NCBI GenBank assembly: GCA_013398175.1
Contig: VZRZ01008256.1
Coordinates: forward strand, 310,001 to 374,000
From: Climacteris rufus
Lineage: Eukaryota > Chordata > Aves > Passeriformes > Climacteridae
Direction: 5' to 3'
Length of the DNA stretch: 64,000 nucleotides
Position numbers and translations under genes: made by a program. Each line of letters starts with the position of its first letter. Positions within the stretch are counted from its first letter, which is position 1. Below are positions 41,209 through 52,018 of this stretch, in pieces. The notes below the pieces were generated by a model. It had not been told where the DNA came from. It did no database searches and saw only the letters and a program-made list of their open reading frames with translations.

Positions 41209-41510
41209 TGTTGCCCTGACTTTTGCAGTTCTGGATGTTATCATTCCTTTGTAACCTCATTCTCCGACATTCTTTGTAAACATAGCCATGTTATTGTAAC
41301 GGTATCTTTTTATTTACATTCCTTTCTCCTGGGCACAGAAGTTTGATAGATATTTACTTTGACCAGTGTGATTGAGGAGAGGCTCTTTGTCTCCTCTAAT
41401 CCACAGTGATTTATAAGACACATATATAATAAAGACGGGCAAGGCCCGATGCACTTGTTCCTTGATCTCAACAGGTGTCTGTCTCCTTCTTTCGTGTCAT
41501 TACTGCGACA
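41209..41510 (+). mobile_element. Solo LTR, family B copy 1 (ERVK-like)
   Basis: This is a 302-bp element from TGTTGCCCTGAC to ACTGCGACA. It is flanked by GCTGGG (41203..41208) and GTTGGG (41511..41516), a 6-bp target duplication with one C/T transition. TATATAATAAA near 41423..41433 serves as overlapping TATA and AATAAA signals. The second copy at 44255 shares the long blocks TTTACATTCCTTTCTCCTGG, CCAGTGTGATTGAGG and CAACAGGTGTCTGT. It lies antisense to GALNTL6, and no internal retroviral sequence adjoins it. Confidence 0.9.
41423..41448 (+). promoter_or_regulatory. LTR B1 TATA/AATAAA signals and R-region stem-loop
   Basis: The overlapping TATA-like stretch and AATAAA (41428..41433) are followed by a perfect short hairpin: CGGGC at 41436..41440 pairs with GCCCG at 41444..41448. 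The equivalent place in copy 2 also carries a GGGC...GCCC hairpin. Confidence 0.6.
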
Positions 41511-41516
41511 GTTGGG
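41511..41516. repeat. Target-site duplication, right, of solo LTR B1
   Basis: GTTGGG pairs with GCTGGG at 41203..41208. Confidence 0.75.
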
Positions 41517-42089
41517 AGAGTCATGAAAGCTATTCATTTTGAAAGATTTCCCCTTTATCTGATTGTGTTACATTTTAGCACAAGAGCATCAAAGTGAAAT
41601 CTTAGCACTATGGCACCCAAATCTGAAGTCAAGTGTTCAAGCAAAATCCATTCTGGTGCAGGGACTGGCTGAGGATATTAGAGTTGAAAACCAAAATATT
41701 ATTTCCCCTAAGGATGTGCTTGATGTGAGGCAGCCTGATCTATGGAAAAGGTATAAAATCCAAGCATCACACTATCTCATCTCTACACCTTTATGCTTAA
41801 GCTCTGAATGCCTGTGTGGCTCTCCTTTCCTGTGTCTCTTCAGTGTTAAACTGAAAAAAAAACAGGTCTTACATCTGAACTGAGATCTCCCTGTAAGTAT
41901 CATGCACAGTGAACAGGTACAATACAGCCCTTAACTGCCCTTAAGTGAAGCTCCTATCACCATAAAATGAAAGTATCACATGTAGCAATTTGGATCCACC
42001 ACCAATCTTTCCTAAAGACAGCAGGAGCAGGCATTGCATGGCCTGATAATATCAGTTGATAGTTTTGAACCCTCAGGTTACATCTTTCC

Positions 42090-42300
42090 TGTCAGGATAC
42101 TTCTCTGGATTCCATCCCTCTAGACGGGGAGCAGTGGCTACAGTACAGCACTGGCAGGCTTTGGGGCGGGCAGGAGCTGCCCTGCGCACGAGGGCACCCA
42201 ACTCTCAATGCCATCCACAGACAGTTCCCATCGGTCTTGCACCACTCCTAGGCAGCGACTGTCTGCTGCCCATTGGAAAGGCACCGATGGTGAAGACAAG
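42090..42300. other. GC-rich patch of unknown origin
   Basis: A patch with CTTTGGGGCGGGCAGGAGCT, GCGCACGAGGGCACCC and several CpG dinucleotides interrupts AT-rich intron between solo LTR B1 and the ERVL-like fragment. It resembles transposon or LTR sequence in composition, but I recognise no family. The 151-codon open frame across it (42056..42511) shows no domain. Confidence 0.35.
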
Positions 42301-43016
42301 GTTGCTCAGTAAAACACAGAGAACTACTATTTGCTATCAAGACAAGGTGGTAAAGGCTCTAAATATAGAATCTTTCAAAAAGAATGAAAAAATCAGAATA
42401 CATCAAGATATAGTTACTAACTTTCATTTTTATTTTTATTTCATTTTTATGTACTTTCAAAACATTTTAAAAAATATGAATTTTCCACATCCTTGGCTTG
42501 AAGCTATATAATAGAGACTTTAGGACATGATGAATTTCTTCATATGCTCAGATTTCCTGTGCCACTTATTTGTTATGCCACAGCAAGTAAGTGTTCATTG
42601 CACTGACATTTACATTAGTAGAAATAATTAGCCCAGCATATCAAAAAAAGGGCAGCACTTGATTTAGTCTGTGACATCTGAATGACTCAAGGTCATTTTA
42701 TATTTGAAACACTTATATCAGACTTTTTGTGCTTTTAGATTCTAGAATATCTTGGACAACCCAGAAGCATCATGCCATCAATTTCAAATCAAAGCTGTTA
42801 ATAATGTTATTTAGAAAATGCCAAGCTCCCCAAGCATTTCATTACTGAGACTTTTATAAACAGCTATAAAAAGCTGTCATTGCTGCACTACAGTTATATA
42901 TTTCAGGTCACAAAACTGCAGCAAAAAAATTAACTTAAAACATGAACACTGAACTCCAGAGGTGTTTGGACCCCATATCTGTTGAACGTGAAACACCATG
43001 AATTATCAAAGGTGAC

Positions 43017-43312
43017 TGTGCTGGTTTTGCAGGGCCCATTTTTTTGGTAGTGGGGGGGCCACAAAGATGGTTTCTGGGAAAACCTGCTTGAAGCTTCCAC
43101 AGCCGTCTAGCAGAGCCAATCCCTGATGGCTCTGAAGATGGATGTACTGCTGGCCATGGCTGGGCCAATTACAGATGGAGGTATTGCCTCTGTGACAACA
43201 TATTTAAGAAGAAATCAAAGCAAAGTAGGCGTGCACAGCTGTAGTTCTAGTTAGACAAAGAGAAGGAGTGAGAACATGTAAAAGAAACAACTATGGAGAC
43301 TCAAGGTCATTG
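43017..43312 (+). mobile_element. ERVL-like LTR, 5' portion
   Basis: The sequence starts TGTGCTGGTTTTGCAGGGCC. It carries blocks I recognise from a common bird ERVL-type LTR: ACAAAGATGGTTTCTG, CCTGCTTGAAGCTTCC, GATGTACTGCTGGCCATGGC, GCCTCTGTGACAACATATTT with its TATA-like ATATTTAAG, and GGAGTGAGAACATG. Similarity ends near CAAGGTCATTG (43312), so the 3' part of the LTR is missing. The element is antisense to GALNTL6 and lies between the two family B solo LTRs. The family name is from memory. Confidence 0.7.
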
Positions 43313-44248
43313 TAAAATGTGAGAAAGAAAACTCTTATCAGCAGGCTTCTGATGCTGCAGCATATACTTTATTACTCGATTTCTCAGAACTCTTTTCTTT
43401 TATGGGCACTGGATTGTAATTTCCATTGTCTAAGAGATTTTCAAACAAAGTCCACAGGCTGCTGCAGAAAACAAGCTGATTAAACATGACTGACAGGTTT
43501 ACATTCTTGTTCAGTCATCTTAAGACAACACAAAGCTGATACGGAGACCTCTTGCAAGGTCTTTGGAAGCATGAAAATTTCTGTGCTTTGCGTGCACTTA
43601 ATGCAGATTTACTAAAACCAAGACAGTCTTCCGAGTGCTTCAAGCATGATGAAGCTGGCAACTAAAACAACTTAAATTTTTGTTGGTTGTACATGTGCAC
43701 AGATGATCATGATAGTCTGACACTCATCTACTTAAACAGTTCCTAAGGTCTGAGTAAACGACTTTGTTAAACTTCCATATGTAAAGTCAAATTGCATTTA
43801 TACTGTATTTTTTTCCAGTCTGCACCATAACCCCCCTTCCTACTATCAATACTTTTTAGATTTTTGGAATTTTCACTTTATTTTTTGTTTTGGTCTCACC
43901 ATGCTTTTGCAATCTGACTTAGTTCCATGCTTGTTTCCTTCTCAATCTCATATTCATTCCCACAATCATTCCCTTTCTTCTAAGAGTTTTTAAGTCAAGC
44001 TATTCCCATGTTTTTACCTTTTTACAGGTAACAATTAAGTAAATTGAGGGAGATTTTAGAAAATAGCACTGTTTAATATACTACTTTCATGTGAGAAGAA
44101 ATTTTTCACTCTTACTTTCTAAGCAATGAAACAATAACAAAATGATATAAGAAATACCTTAACATACTAAACCAGATTAGATTTTAGCTCACCTTTAAAT
44201 GAATCCAGTTAATTACAACAGGTAAATTAATACCGAACCATTACAATA

Positions 44249-44254
44249 CTAAGG
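44249..44254. repeat. Target-site duplication, left, of solo LTR B2
   Basis: CTAAGG is repeated exactly at 44555..44560. Confidence 0.9.
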
Positions 44255-44554
44255 TGTTGCCCTGAGTTTTGCAGTTCTCGATGTTTTCATTGTTCTGTAA
44301 CTGTTTTTCACACATTCTCTGTAAACATAACCATGTTTTTGTAACAGTAGTTTATTATTTACATTCCTTTCTCCTGGGCAGAGAAGTTTGATGGATATTT
44401 CCTTTAACCAGTGTGATTGAGGGGTGGCAAGTTCTCCCTCCAATCCACTGTGGTTTCTTAGAGACATATAAAATAAAGTCGGGCTGGTTCGGCCCCACTT
44501 CTTTGCTCTCTTTTCAACAGGTGTCTGTGTCCTTCTTTGTGTCAGCTTGCAACA
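44255..44554 (+). mobile_element. Solo LTR, family B copy 2 (ERVK-like)
   Basis: This is a 300-bp element from TGTTGCCCTGAG to GCTTGCAACA. It has the exact 6-bp target duplication CTAAGG at 44249..44254 and 44555..44560. ATATAAAATAAA (about 44466..44477) gives TATA-like and AATAAA signals. A GGGC...GCCC hairpin follows at 44481..44495, then CAACAGGTGTCTGTGTCC near the 3' end. It has the same orientation and layout as copy 1, 3 kb away. Its own target duplication shows that it is a separate insertion. Confidence 0.93.
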
Positions 44555-44560
44555 CTAAGG
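44555..44560. repeat. Target-site duplication, right, of solo LTR B2
   Basis: CTAAGG is identical to 44249..44254. Confidence 0.9.
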
Positions 44561-44679
44561 TATTACATCAGCTCCTGTTGCTACCCTGTCACATCCGTTT
44601 TTGTTGAAACACCAAAATAAATTGACTACTACAGAAAGTTGAAAGGGTTTTTTTTTGGGCTAAATTCAACCATCATTCA

Positions 44680-45030
44680 CAGAATCATAAAAATATATTT
44701 GGAAGTTCCTTTGAGATATAACCTTACCACACCTGGACTGGGTATGCCTAAATCACATCTGCCCTTGCAAGTTTTCAATAGCAGAGATTGCACAACCACT
44801 CAAGGCAATTTCCTTCAATACTTCATTATTCTTGCAATTAGGAAATTTCCCCTTTCATCTAACCTACCTTACTTGCCATAATTTAAGCCTTTCATTTCTT
44901 TGTTCTTTTCACCAGGGACAGGAATAACATATTTCCTTTCCAGCAGCTACATTTTATGGACATGGAAATTATTTTCTCTCCTATATTAAATGTTCTTATT
45001 CTTTCAATCCTTTATTAGCTCTTGTTGCTG
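44680..45030 (-). mobile_element. Ancient, strongly diverged CR1 copy
   Basis: The plus strand opens CAGAATCATAA, a decayed CR1 3' end read in reverse. It then follows the order of an old CR1 subfamily as I remember it: CACATCTGCCCTTGCAAG, TTTTCAATAGCAGAGATTG, GGCAATTTCCTTCAATACTTC, AATTAGGAAATTTCC and ATAATTTAAGCC. Many substitutions and indels separate it from the consensus, so it is far older than the CR1s at 7.3 and 56.3 kb. The left end is clear. The right limit near 45030 is approximate. Confidence 0.72.
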
Positions 45031-46569
45031 ACCCTGGAAATATATGAAACTTTGAGGAGAACAGCATTACTTTGTTAGTAATTGGATAAGGCTAAGAATA
45101 GCAAGTATAAACTGCGTATTAAAAAATCCCAAACAAACCAACAAGAAACATGATTCCTAAATGGACAAAGAAATACGACAAGTACCAGGAGGCTACATTT
45201 CCTAAAAATAAGCAAAGTTAAGTTATTTACTGTAAAATGCATTTTCTCTGTATGAGAATAAAAAAGCCTACCGTACTCATGTAGGGAATTAATATTCTTC
45301 ATATTTCCAAACCAGCCTAACACTATTTTATGAATAGTGAATTCTCTTAATTAAAGTGGACAAATGACTGAAATGTTTAGATATAATTAAGACAGTCAAG
45401 ATTAAATTATGTTACAAGCCTGAAAAAAACACTAAAGTGCAACAGGATTGATATACTTAAAATTACCAAACTACTAGCAAGAATGATCAAACACGTCTTG
45501 TACTTTTGGTTCTGCCTGAATCAATGCTGATTTTTTCCCTAGCAGTGAGAGCATATTTAAAGAATTCATATATGCAAAGAAATTCATGCCATGTGGGAAA
45601 ACAGGAACGGGAGTGAGACTTATGAGAGGTTCAAATTCAAACAATGACCTATTTTTTTTTCTCTGAACCAAACATTTTGATATTGGACAAATTGATGATC
45701 TCCTCTGCCTATTGCCATTTAAGATGAACTTTCCATTTTATGCCAATAGTTTTCAATTACAAAACCAATCACAGTATATTTCACTAAAAGGAGTACTGTG
45801 ATTAGTTAAATCTAATTTTATCAACAGCCAGAATGTGAATAGCATATTAAAGTAAGGTGAACAGCTTTGATTGATACACTGAGTTTTAATTTCTAATTCC
45901 ATGTCTCCCACTCTTTTGGTAGGAAATGAAGGTTACACATCATTGAGCAGGGTAAGCTACTGTAACTCAAATGTAGCTTCAAAGATTTGACCTTCAATTT
46001 TTCTTTTTTTTTTTACCCTCTAGTGTATAGACACCAAATTTTTAAGTCTGGAGCTATGTTCAAAGTTTTTAAACGTAAAATCCCTTAAAAAAAACCAAAC
46101 AAACACAATAACAAATGAAGATGAGCACTACAATTAATTATCATAGATCTTTTGGAAAAAGAATCTTATACACCCTTGCTATGGACTATTTTTATAGATT
46201 TTGAAAAAGTCTTCCTTAAATTGAAAAATAATAATTCCATTCCAATGTGAGTTCACTTAATTAAGATCTCCAGTTTTCTATTAACTAGAACCTATCCTAT
46301 GTCCAAAGCTAGGTATTTAAATTTGTGTTTACATAATATAGTCAGCCTAATTTTCATCAGTAGCCACAATAGCCACAACTCCTACAGATGTTACATTTTA
46401 AGTTTGAAAATGCTAATCTTAGTTACTATATCTAAACATCTTGTACTTCAGACCAATCTGCAGCATTGCATTGACAAACTCATGCAAAGTCTATGCTCAA
46501 GAGCCATTAAATGCTGCAAAAAAATATGGCAGACAGAGAAATGGTACTGCACTTTGCATAGCTCTCACC

Positions 46570-46790
46570 CTTGAGAACAGGTGCTGCGGCAAGGTCTGAC
46601 AGACCCTTTTGATACCCTTGTCTGAGGGCAGGTTTGCAGCAAGCTCCAGGCAGCAGGACCTGCCTGCAGCCTCCTACTGGGTCACAGCTGCAGTACCAGT
46701 TAAGCCCAGCCCCTACAGAAGCTTTCATCCCAGCAGGCTCATGTCTGCCTGCAGGCTGGCTTTCACCAGGCCTGCTTGAGAGCTTAGGAG
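46570..46790. other. GC-richer patch of unknown origin
   Basis: GGTGCTGCGGCAAGGTCTGA, then CAGGCAGCAGGACCTGCCTG and CTGCCTGCAGGCTGGC stand out in AT-rich surroundings and contain short inverted repeats such as GGCAG...CTGCC. Open frames exist on both strands, but neither resembles a known protein. Confidence 0.3.
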
Positions 46791-49295
46791 AGTCTCCCTT
46801 CTGTCTTTGCAAAGTCTCTGTGCATAAACATAAAACACTCTTATTTCTTCACACTACCTTGGCTGAACTCAGTGTCCTTATCTTCCCCAGCAGATCTGAT
46901 ACCCAGCTATGCCTCAGTGGCTCTAAGGCAAACTCCAGGACTCCCTTAAAGATCAATTCTCTCTACAAGCAGGGACATTATTACCATGTAGACACAGAGA
47001 AAAATTATATTATCACAGCTACCACCATGAAGTAGCTGTTCTTAAAAAACAGACTTTTTACTGACCGCTGTTACAATTACAGGAATTAATATTATTAGTC
47101 CCCTTTTTCTCTTAGCTGGATATTTCAATATTCAATAAAACCTGATCTTTAAAATTTCTCAGATCAGGGGAGGAGTCACAAAGGAAACACATTAAATTGT
47201 CAGTTTAATTTATATTAGAATCCATGGAGACATTAAATTTCACTTTTCATCTATGAATATTAAACATTAATGAGGTTTCAGGTACAAAGATATTAAAGTG
47301 AAACATCAGAGAGCTATGACTTAGCTCGTATACAGAAAAAGAAAGTTCACAAAGGAAGCTATTAAAGGTCAAACCCACAGAACTACCATAAACCAGAACA
47401 TACAATAGATGAAAAAGAGTGATTCAAGCAAACCTGATTTTAAAGGTGTTATTAAGAAATGTATATACAGTTCCACAAGCAGAATTTTCATGTAAAACAC
47501 AATGAAATGGGAAGTAATTAAATACATAGTTCTATTCATGTATAATAATCAGATGGAGAGCCCACAAACATTTCTTCAGTGACTTGAAAACAACGTGTAC
47601 AAGAAGATGCCAAACCTTAAACTGAAGAATTTATAAGCACAAACAAAATCACAGTAATAGCTGCATTCAGGTCTCCCTTGTTCCTCCCATGCCTCCGGTT
47701 CTGGAGACTTCAATGTCTCCAGCTATAACATAGCAATGCAAAACCCCAGACACACAGGTATTACAAGGAAAGATTAAGTAATACATCCTGATTGCATGAC
47801 AGCATACCCAAAATACAAGGAAAGAAATATCTAAGAACAAACAGGAAAGCAAAAGATCATAGGACAACCAAGTCCCAGCTTATTTTTTGTACATTTATAA
47901 TATATCTTTCTTCCTCTATAATTTATTCATACATGCAACCCCGCCCTACAGTAAAAAAAAGCAGGTATTTTTTTCCTCCAACCCAAAGACAAAAATTTCT
48001 AGTTACAAAACAAAAACCAACCTTGGAAATATTCTGTCTTTAGAGGCATAGTGTAGCACATTTGACAGAAAAATAGTGAGGCAAAATTCAACACTAGATG
48101 TCCTGTAGAAAAAAACCAAAACTGAAAGTCACGGATCTCCCTAACTTTATATAGCAACTAAACTGTTTCCAGGTTGTATTCAAAGATGTAATTCTTTAAA
48201 ATCATAGTTACAAGCAGATGATGCCTAGCACAGCACATTCTGAATGCTATCAATAGTATCAATTTAAGTGAAAATTTTTACTTCTAAATGTGCTATTATC
48301 ACTCTGATATACAGTGTCTTGGCATACATACCATACAATGAAATATGAACAGCTCAATAGTAATTTGTAAAATATCTCAGAAATATATTTAGAGAGAGAG
48401 ATATAGTAAGGTTTTTTAATTATATTACAGCATCCATCACTGTATTAACAGCCACCATCTTCGAAAGAGAGATATCAGTATTTGTACCATTAGATCTTAG
48501 ATAAAGCCATTTGAAGAAGCTCATCACTTACCTGAAGTTGATCAGATCACCATGAACCATAAATGAAACAAAGCTCTGACAGAATTTTCCTCCAAGTAAC
48601 TTTCTGAGCGGCAAAACCTGAACCCCCCCCAGAAACACCTGTGCACAATCATGTGCCTCCCTGACTTTAAATGGGTGAAGCCTGTTAAACCTCTTATTGC
48701 AGGTGAATTATCAAACCCAGCTGGGGTGAAGGAGAAGGAATAAACTGAAATTGTGCTCTTAAGTGTTCTTAGCATGAACAATGTTAATAGAAAGAAAACA
48801 AAAGGATTTAGTTCTGTTACTAAACTAAACACCATCACCTCTGCAGTCATACTAACTGCAAATCTACTGAACGCATTTCTTTTTAAACAGAATTTCACAG
48901 TGCAAGCAAATCTTATTAAGCTATTACCATGGACAAGCTGTCAGTAATATTATCAGGAACAGTTGCAATTACAGTTTTATTGTAGATCCTTCACTATGAC
49001 AGTGACTAACATCCCTAGCTAAGAATCATAAGCTTATTGTGTTCAGCAGCAAAACCTAGTTTTTGCCCAAAAATGTTTACAATTAAACCTATGCAAATTA
49101 GGAGAGAAATACAAGCAATGAGACAGTATCATCCAGTATGGACAACTATGTTTTCAGTGCACTATGAACCAAACTGGTCCTAAATTCAAGAATCAGTCAT
49201 CATAGAAAAGGATTTTCCTTTTTAATTAAGGAGTAGTTACATTATTTCATAGAAGTTTACCTTGTACTCCTCTGAGGCAACACAAAAGGACTATC

Positions 49296-49450
49296 AGGGT
49301 TTAGACTGAGTTTCGTGGACTAACGAGAGTCGTTATTCCAAGACCTAATGAAAGAGCCGGAGTAATCTCCAAACCACTCAGGGATTAAAACTAAGAAGAG
49401 AATGTTTAATGTTTAATGTTTAATATTAGGGACAAAAATGAGACATAGTC
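49296..49450. other. CpG-bearing stretch, unidentified repeat candidate
   Basis: TTTCGTGGACTAACGAGAGTCG and AGAGCCGGAGTAATC carry five CpG sites within about 60 bp of otherwise CpG-poor intron. A 7-bp direct repeat (AATGTTT three times, 49401..49421) follows. CpG content suggests a fairly young insertion, but no ends or family are recognised. Confidence 0.3.
49401..49421. repeat. 7-bp tandem repeat, three copies
   Basis: AATGTTT three times, followed by a variant unit AATATT. Confidence 0.85.
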
Positions 49451-50959
49451 AAGGCAGTAGTCTTTTCCTTGTTCTTTGTCAGTTCTAAGGAGAAAGATAC
49501 AACAGGAATTGAGATGCTAATGCCTGAACAAATACTCAGCTCTACAGATCAATAGGAGAGGTTACATGTCCCTGAAGATATGGAGAAAAACCCTTAAGTT
49601 TTCAATTTGTCTTCAAACAAGACATCATACACTATTCTTAAATCAGAAGTAATTCTTTAGATTGGTGATTTTTCTTATAATTGGTCTGGAAATTTTTTTG
49701 GACACAGTTTTCTTCATACACATCATTAAGCATGCCTCTTGTGTTTTATACAGTTAACAAGACCCATGGATTCCTGCCCGCCCCTCCCCCCCAGTACCTC
49801 CTTATCTCAATCATAAGGGCATGGCACTGATGCCAAAGGTGGTGACACCAAACTACACTACTACACTGTCAGTAAAGGCCTCATGTCACTTTGCTCTTCC
49901 TGGAGAATACGTGCACAATACAGCCCTTTGTCAGGTCTTTATGTCACTGATTGCTTGTATCAAGACTATACTGCACATGCAAGCCCAAAAGTGAGTGCAT
50001 TACTTGGGCACTGTAACATCCTCCCCATGACATGTGCTGACTTGGAGAAATCCTCCATCACAGACCTCCTGGAATGCAGACATGCACCAGTCCTGTGCCC
50101 GCAGTTTCATTCGCATAGGTTGCATAAGCATTCACTACCATTCAGTACTGATTAAGGCAGTACTTGTCATTCACCTATGCTCAGGCATTCATCTGTCAGA
50201 TCGTCTCTATTCAGTACCATACATAAATAATTTAAGCACAGTTTCTTTTAATGTTTCTGCTGCCCAATTCCAGTTCAACATACAATTCTCACTAAGACTG
50301 AGAACTGAGGGAACAGTTCTCCTTAAAATGACTTGAAGAGGAATTAAGAGCTTTAGAAGAAGTTATAACCTAGTCCTTCTCATACCACAGGGTTCAAAAC
50401 CCCCTTCAGTTATTGCTAATAATTTCTTCTGAGATAAAAAATAATCTCTATCTAATATAACTTTCTGTAGCAAATGCAACTAAAGCAATTCATTCAACTC
50501 AAGACTCCTTCAATTTCTGCAGCAACTGGCTATAATTTCCTTTTCATACAATTATGTTTTCTACATTTTGTTAAAGGATGGGATCATCCTTTGATCAATC
50601 ACCAGGTTCGTGTAGCTAATGCACATGTGGAAATGCAAAAGTCACTGCAGAAAAAACTTTTGGAAGAATTTAATTTGAATATTTATTTACATATAGCTTC
50701 TTTCTTTTTCAATGAACTGATATTGTCTGAAAAATTGTGGTTCTCAAAACAGAAATTAGATAAACATAATGTGAGTGCTATGAATGCTATACTGAAATAC
50801 TTTTAACAAACACTGTACCTAAGTTCTAAGGTGTAACTTGGTGGCAAATAATCACATTACAGTAATTAAATGCTTCACAGTTGTTAGAATTAATTGATAT
50901 ATTAGGAAACTGCACTATGTATGGTACTTTCAATACTGAATAATCTTGTCAGACTGCTA

Positions 50960-51265
50960 CATCTGCCCTTGTAGGGTCTGGTCAGGGAGATCCAGACCTT
51001 ACCTGAGTGACCGCCAAACTGGGCCCATCCGTGGGCCTGGGAGCCAGTCCCCAACCCTGGGGCAGCCTGTTCATCCCCATGTTCCTGCTTGGCCATCCAG
51101 GCTGCATCTCATCCTGGCTCTCCTCACCAGGGCTGATCCTGACCCTCACACCTGTGTGCAGGTGGCCTGGCTTAACCATGCCACCAGCACCACAGCTGTG
51201 CACTTGCTGCTCCACGCCAGTCCTGTGCCAACAATATTACTCACTTTCCCAAGTTCAAAAGGCCT
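50960..51265. other. GC-rich patch of unknown origin
   Basis: About 300 bp of GC-rich sequence, from CTGCATCTGCCCTTGTAGGG-like text to CAGTCCTGTGCC, with sharp changes to AT-rich sequence on both sides. Open frames overlap on both strands, as expected from composition alone. I see no splice-flanked exon or known domain. A transposon fragment is the most likely explanation. Confidence 0.35.
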
Positions 51266-51967
51266 GAGAGTACCTTTAAAAATACATAACTCACCAGAAA
51301 GCTGGAGGTACCTTTTCCACAGAAATCTAAATCACTAAGTGGGTTGTTATATAATGTTAATTAATACTTAGCATAATAATGACTGAATGAATTAATTGTT
51401 ACATAATATGAAGTAAAGTCAGCTAAAATGTTAACAGCTGCGGCCATCCAAGCATCACTACAGGATCATCCTGGTGACGTGGAAACTAAGGAAGGTCACA
51501 AGTTCTCTCAAGAAAGCTGTTCCTGAGGTGTGGGAGCCATCCATCCACATGGGCTCTGCAGTATCAACCCAATACCCAGCAGGGCCTGGAGCAGACCATC
51601 TGCTCAAGCGCCTTGTTCTACCTTACTTAAAGAATGCACTAAACCTGGGATGAACTAAATCAGGGGAACAAGAGATGGAGATCAATTTTCTGTGGCTTGT
51701 GATGCACCTGACTTTACAGTGACCCAGAGGCTTCCTCAAAGCACCTCTGGTGAAACCACTGAGGCAGCTGACTTCTGGACCCAAATTGAATCATTTACAA
51801 GAGAAACACCACACTGCTTAGGTCATAATGCACTCAATTAAATTAATGTACCTGAAAACAAATGCCATAAACAGCAGTCTTTCTTTGAGGAAAATACAAG
51901 GCTACAGTCAAGCAGTACTCTATATTAAAAAGCAAAACAAAGACAAGATATCACAGAATATGCTTGC

Positions 51968-52018
51968 CATAACACATCTCAGTCATAACACATCTCAGTC
52001 ATAACACATCTCAGTCAT
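51968..52018. repeat. 16-bp tandem repeat, three copies
   Basis: CATAACACATCTCAGT occurs at 51968, 51984 and 52000 with no mismatch and is followed by CAT. Confidence 0.95.

Noticed and set aside
42056..42511. 151-codon open frame on the plus strand
   Set aside because: It crosses the GC-rich patch and then AT-rich intron. It has no domain, no signal and no splice context, so chance is sufficient.
41209..44554. A complete provirus with two LTRs
   Set aside because: Each LTR has its own target duplication, and there is no gag, pol or env sequence between them.
46507..47035. Overlapping open frames of 133 and 101 codons on opposite strands
   Set aside because: Both arise from the same GC-richer patch, where stop codons are rarer. 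Neither shows a recognisable family, and overlap on both strands argues for composition.
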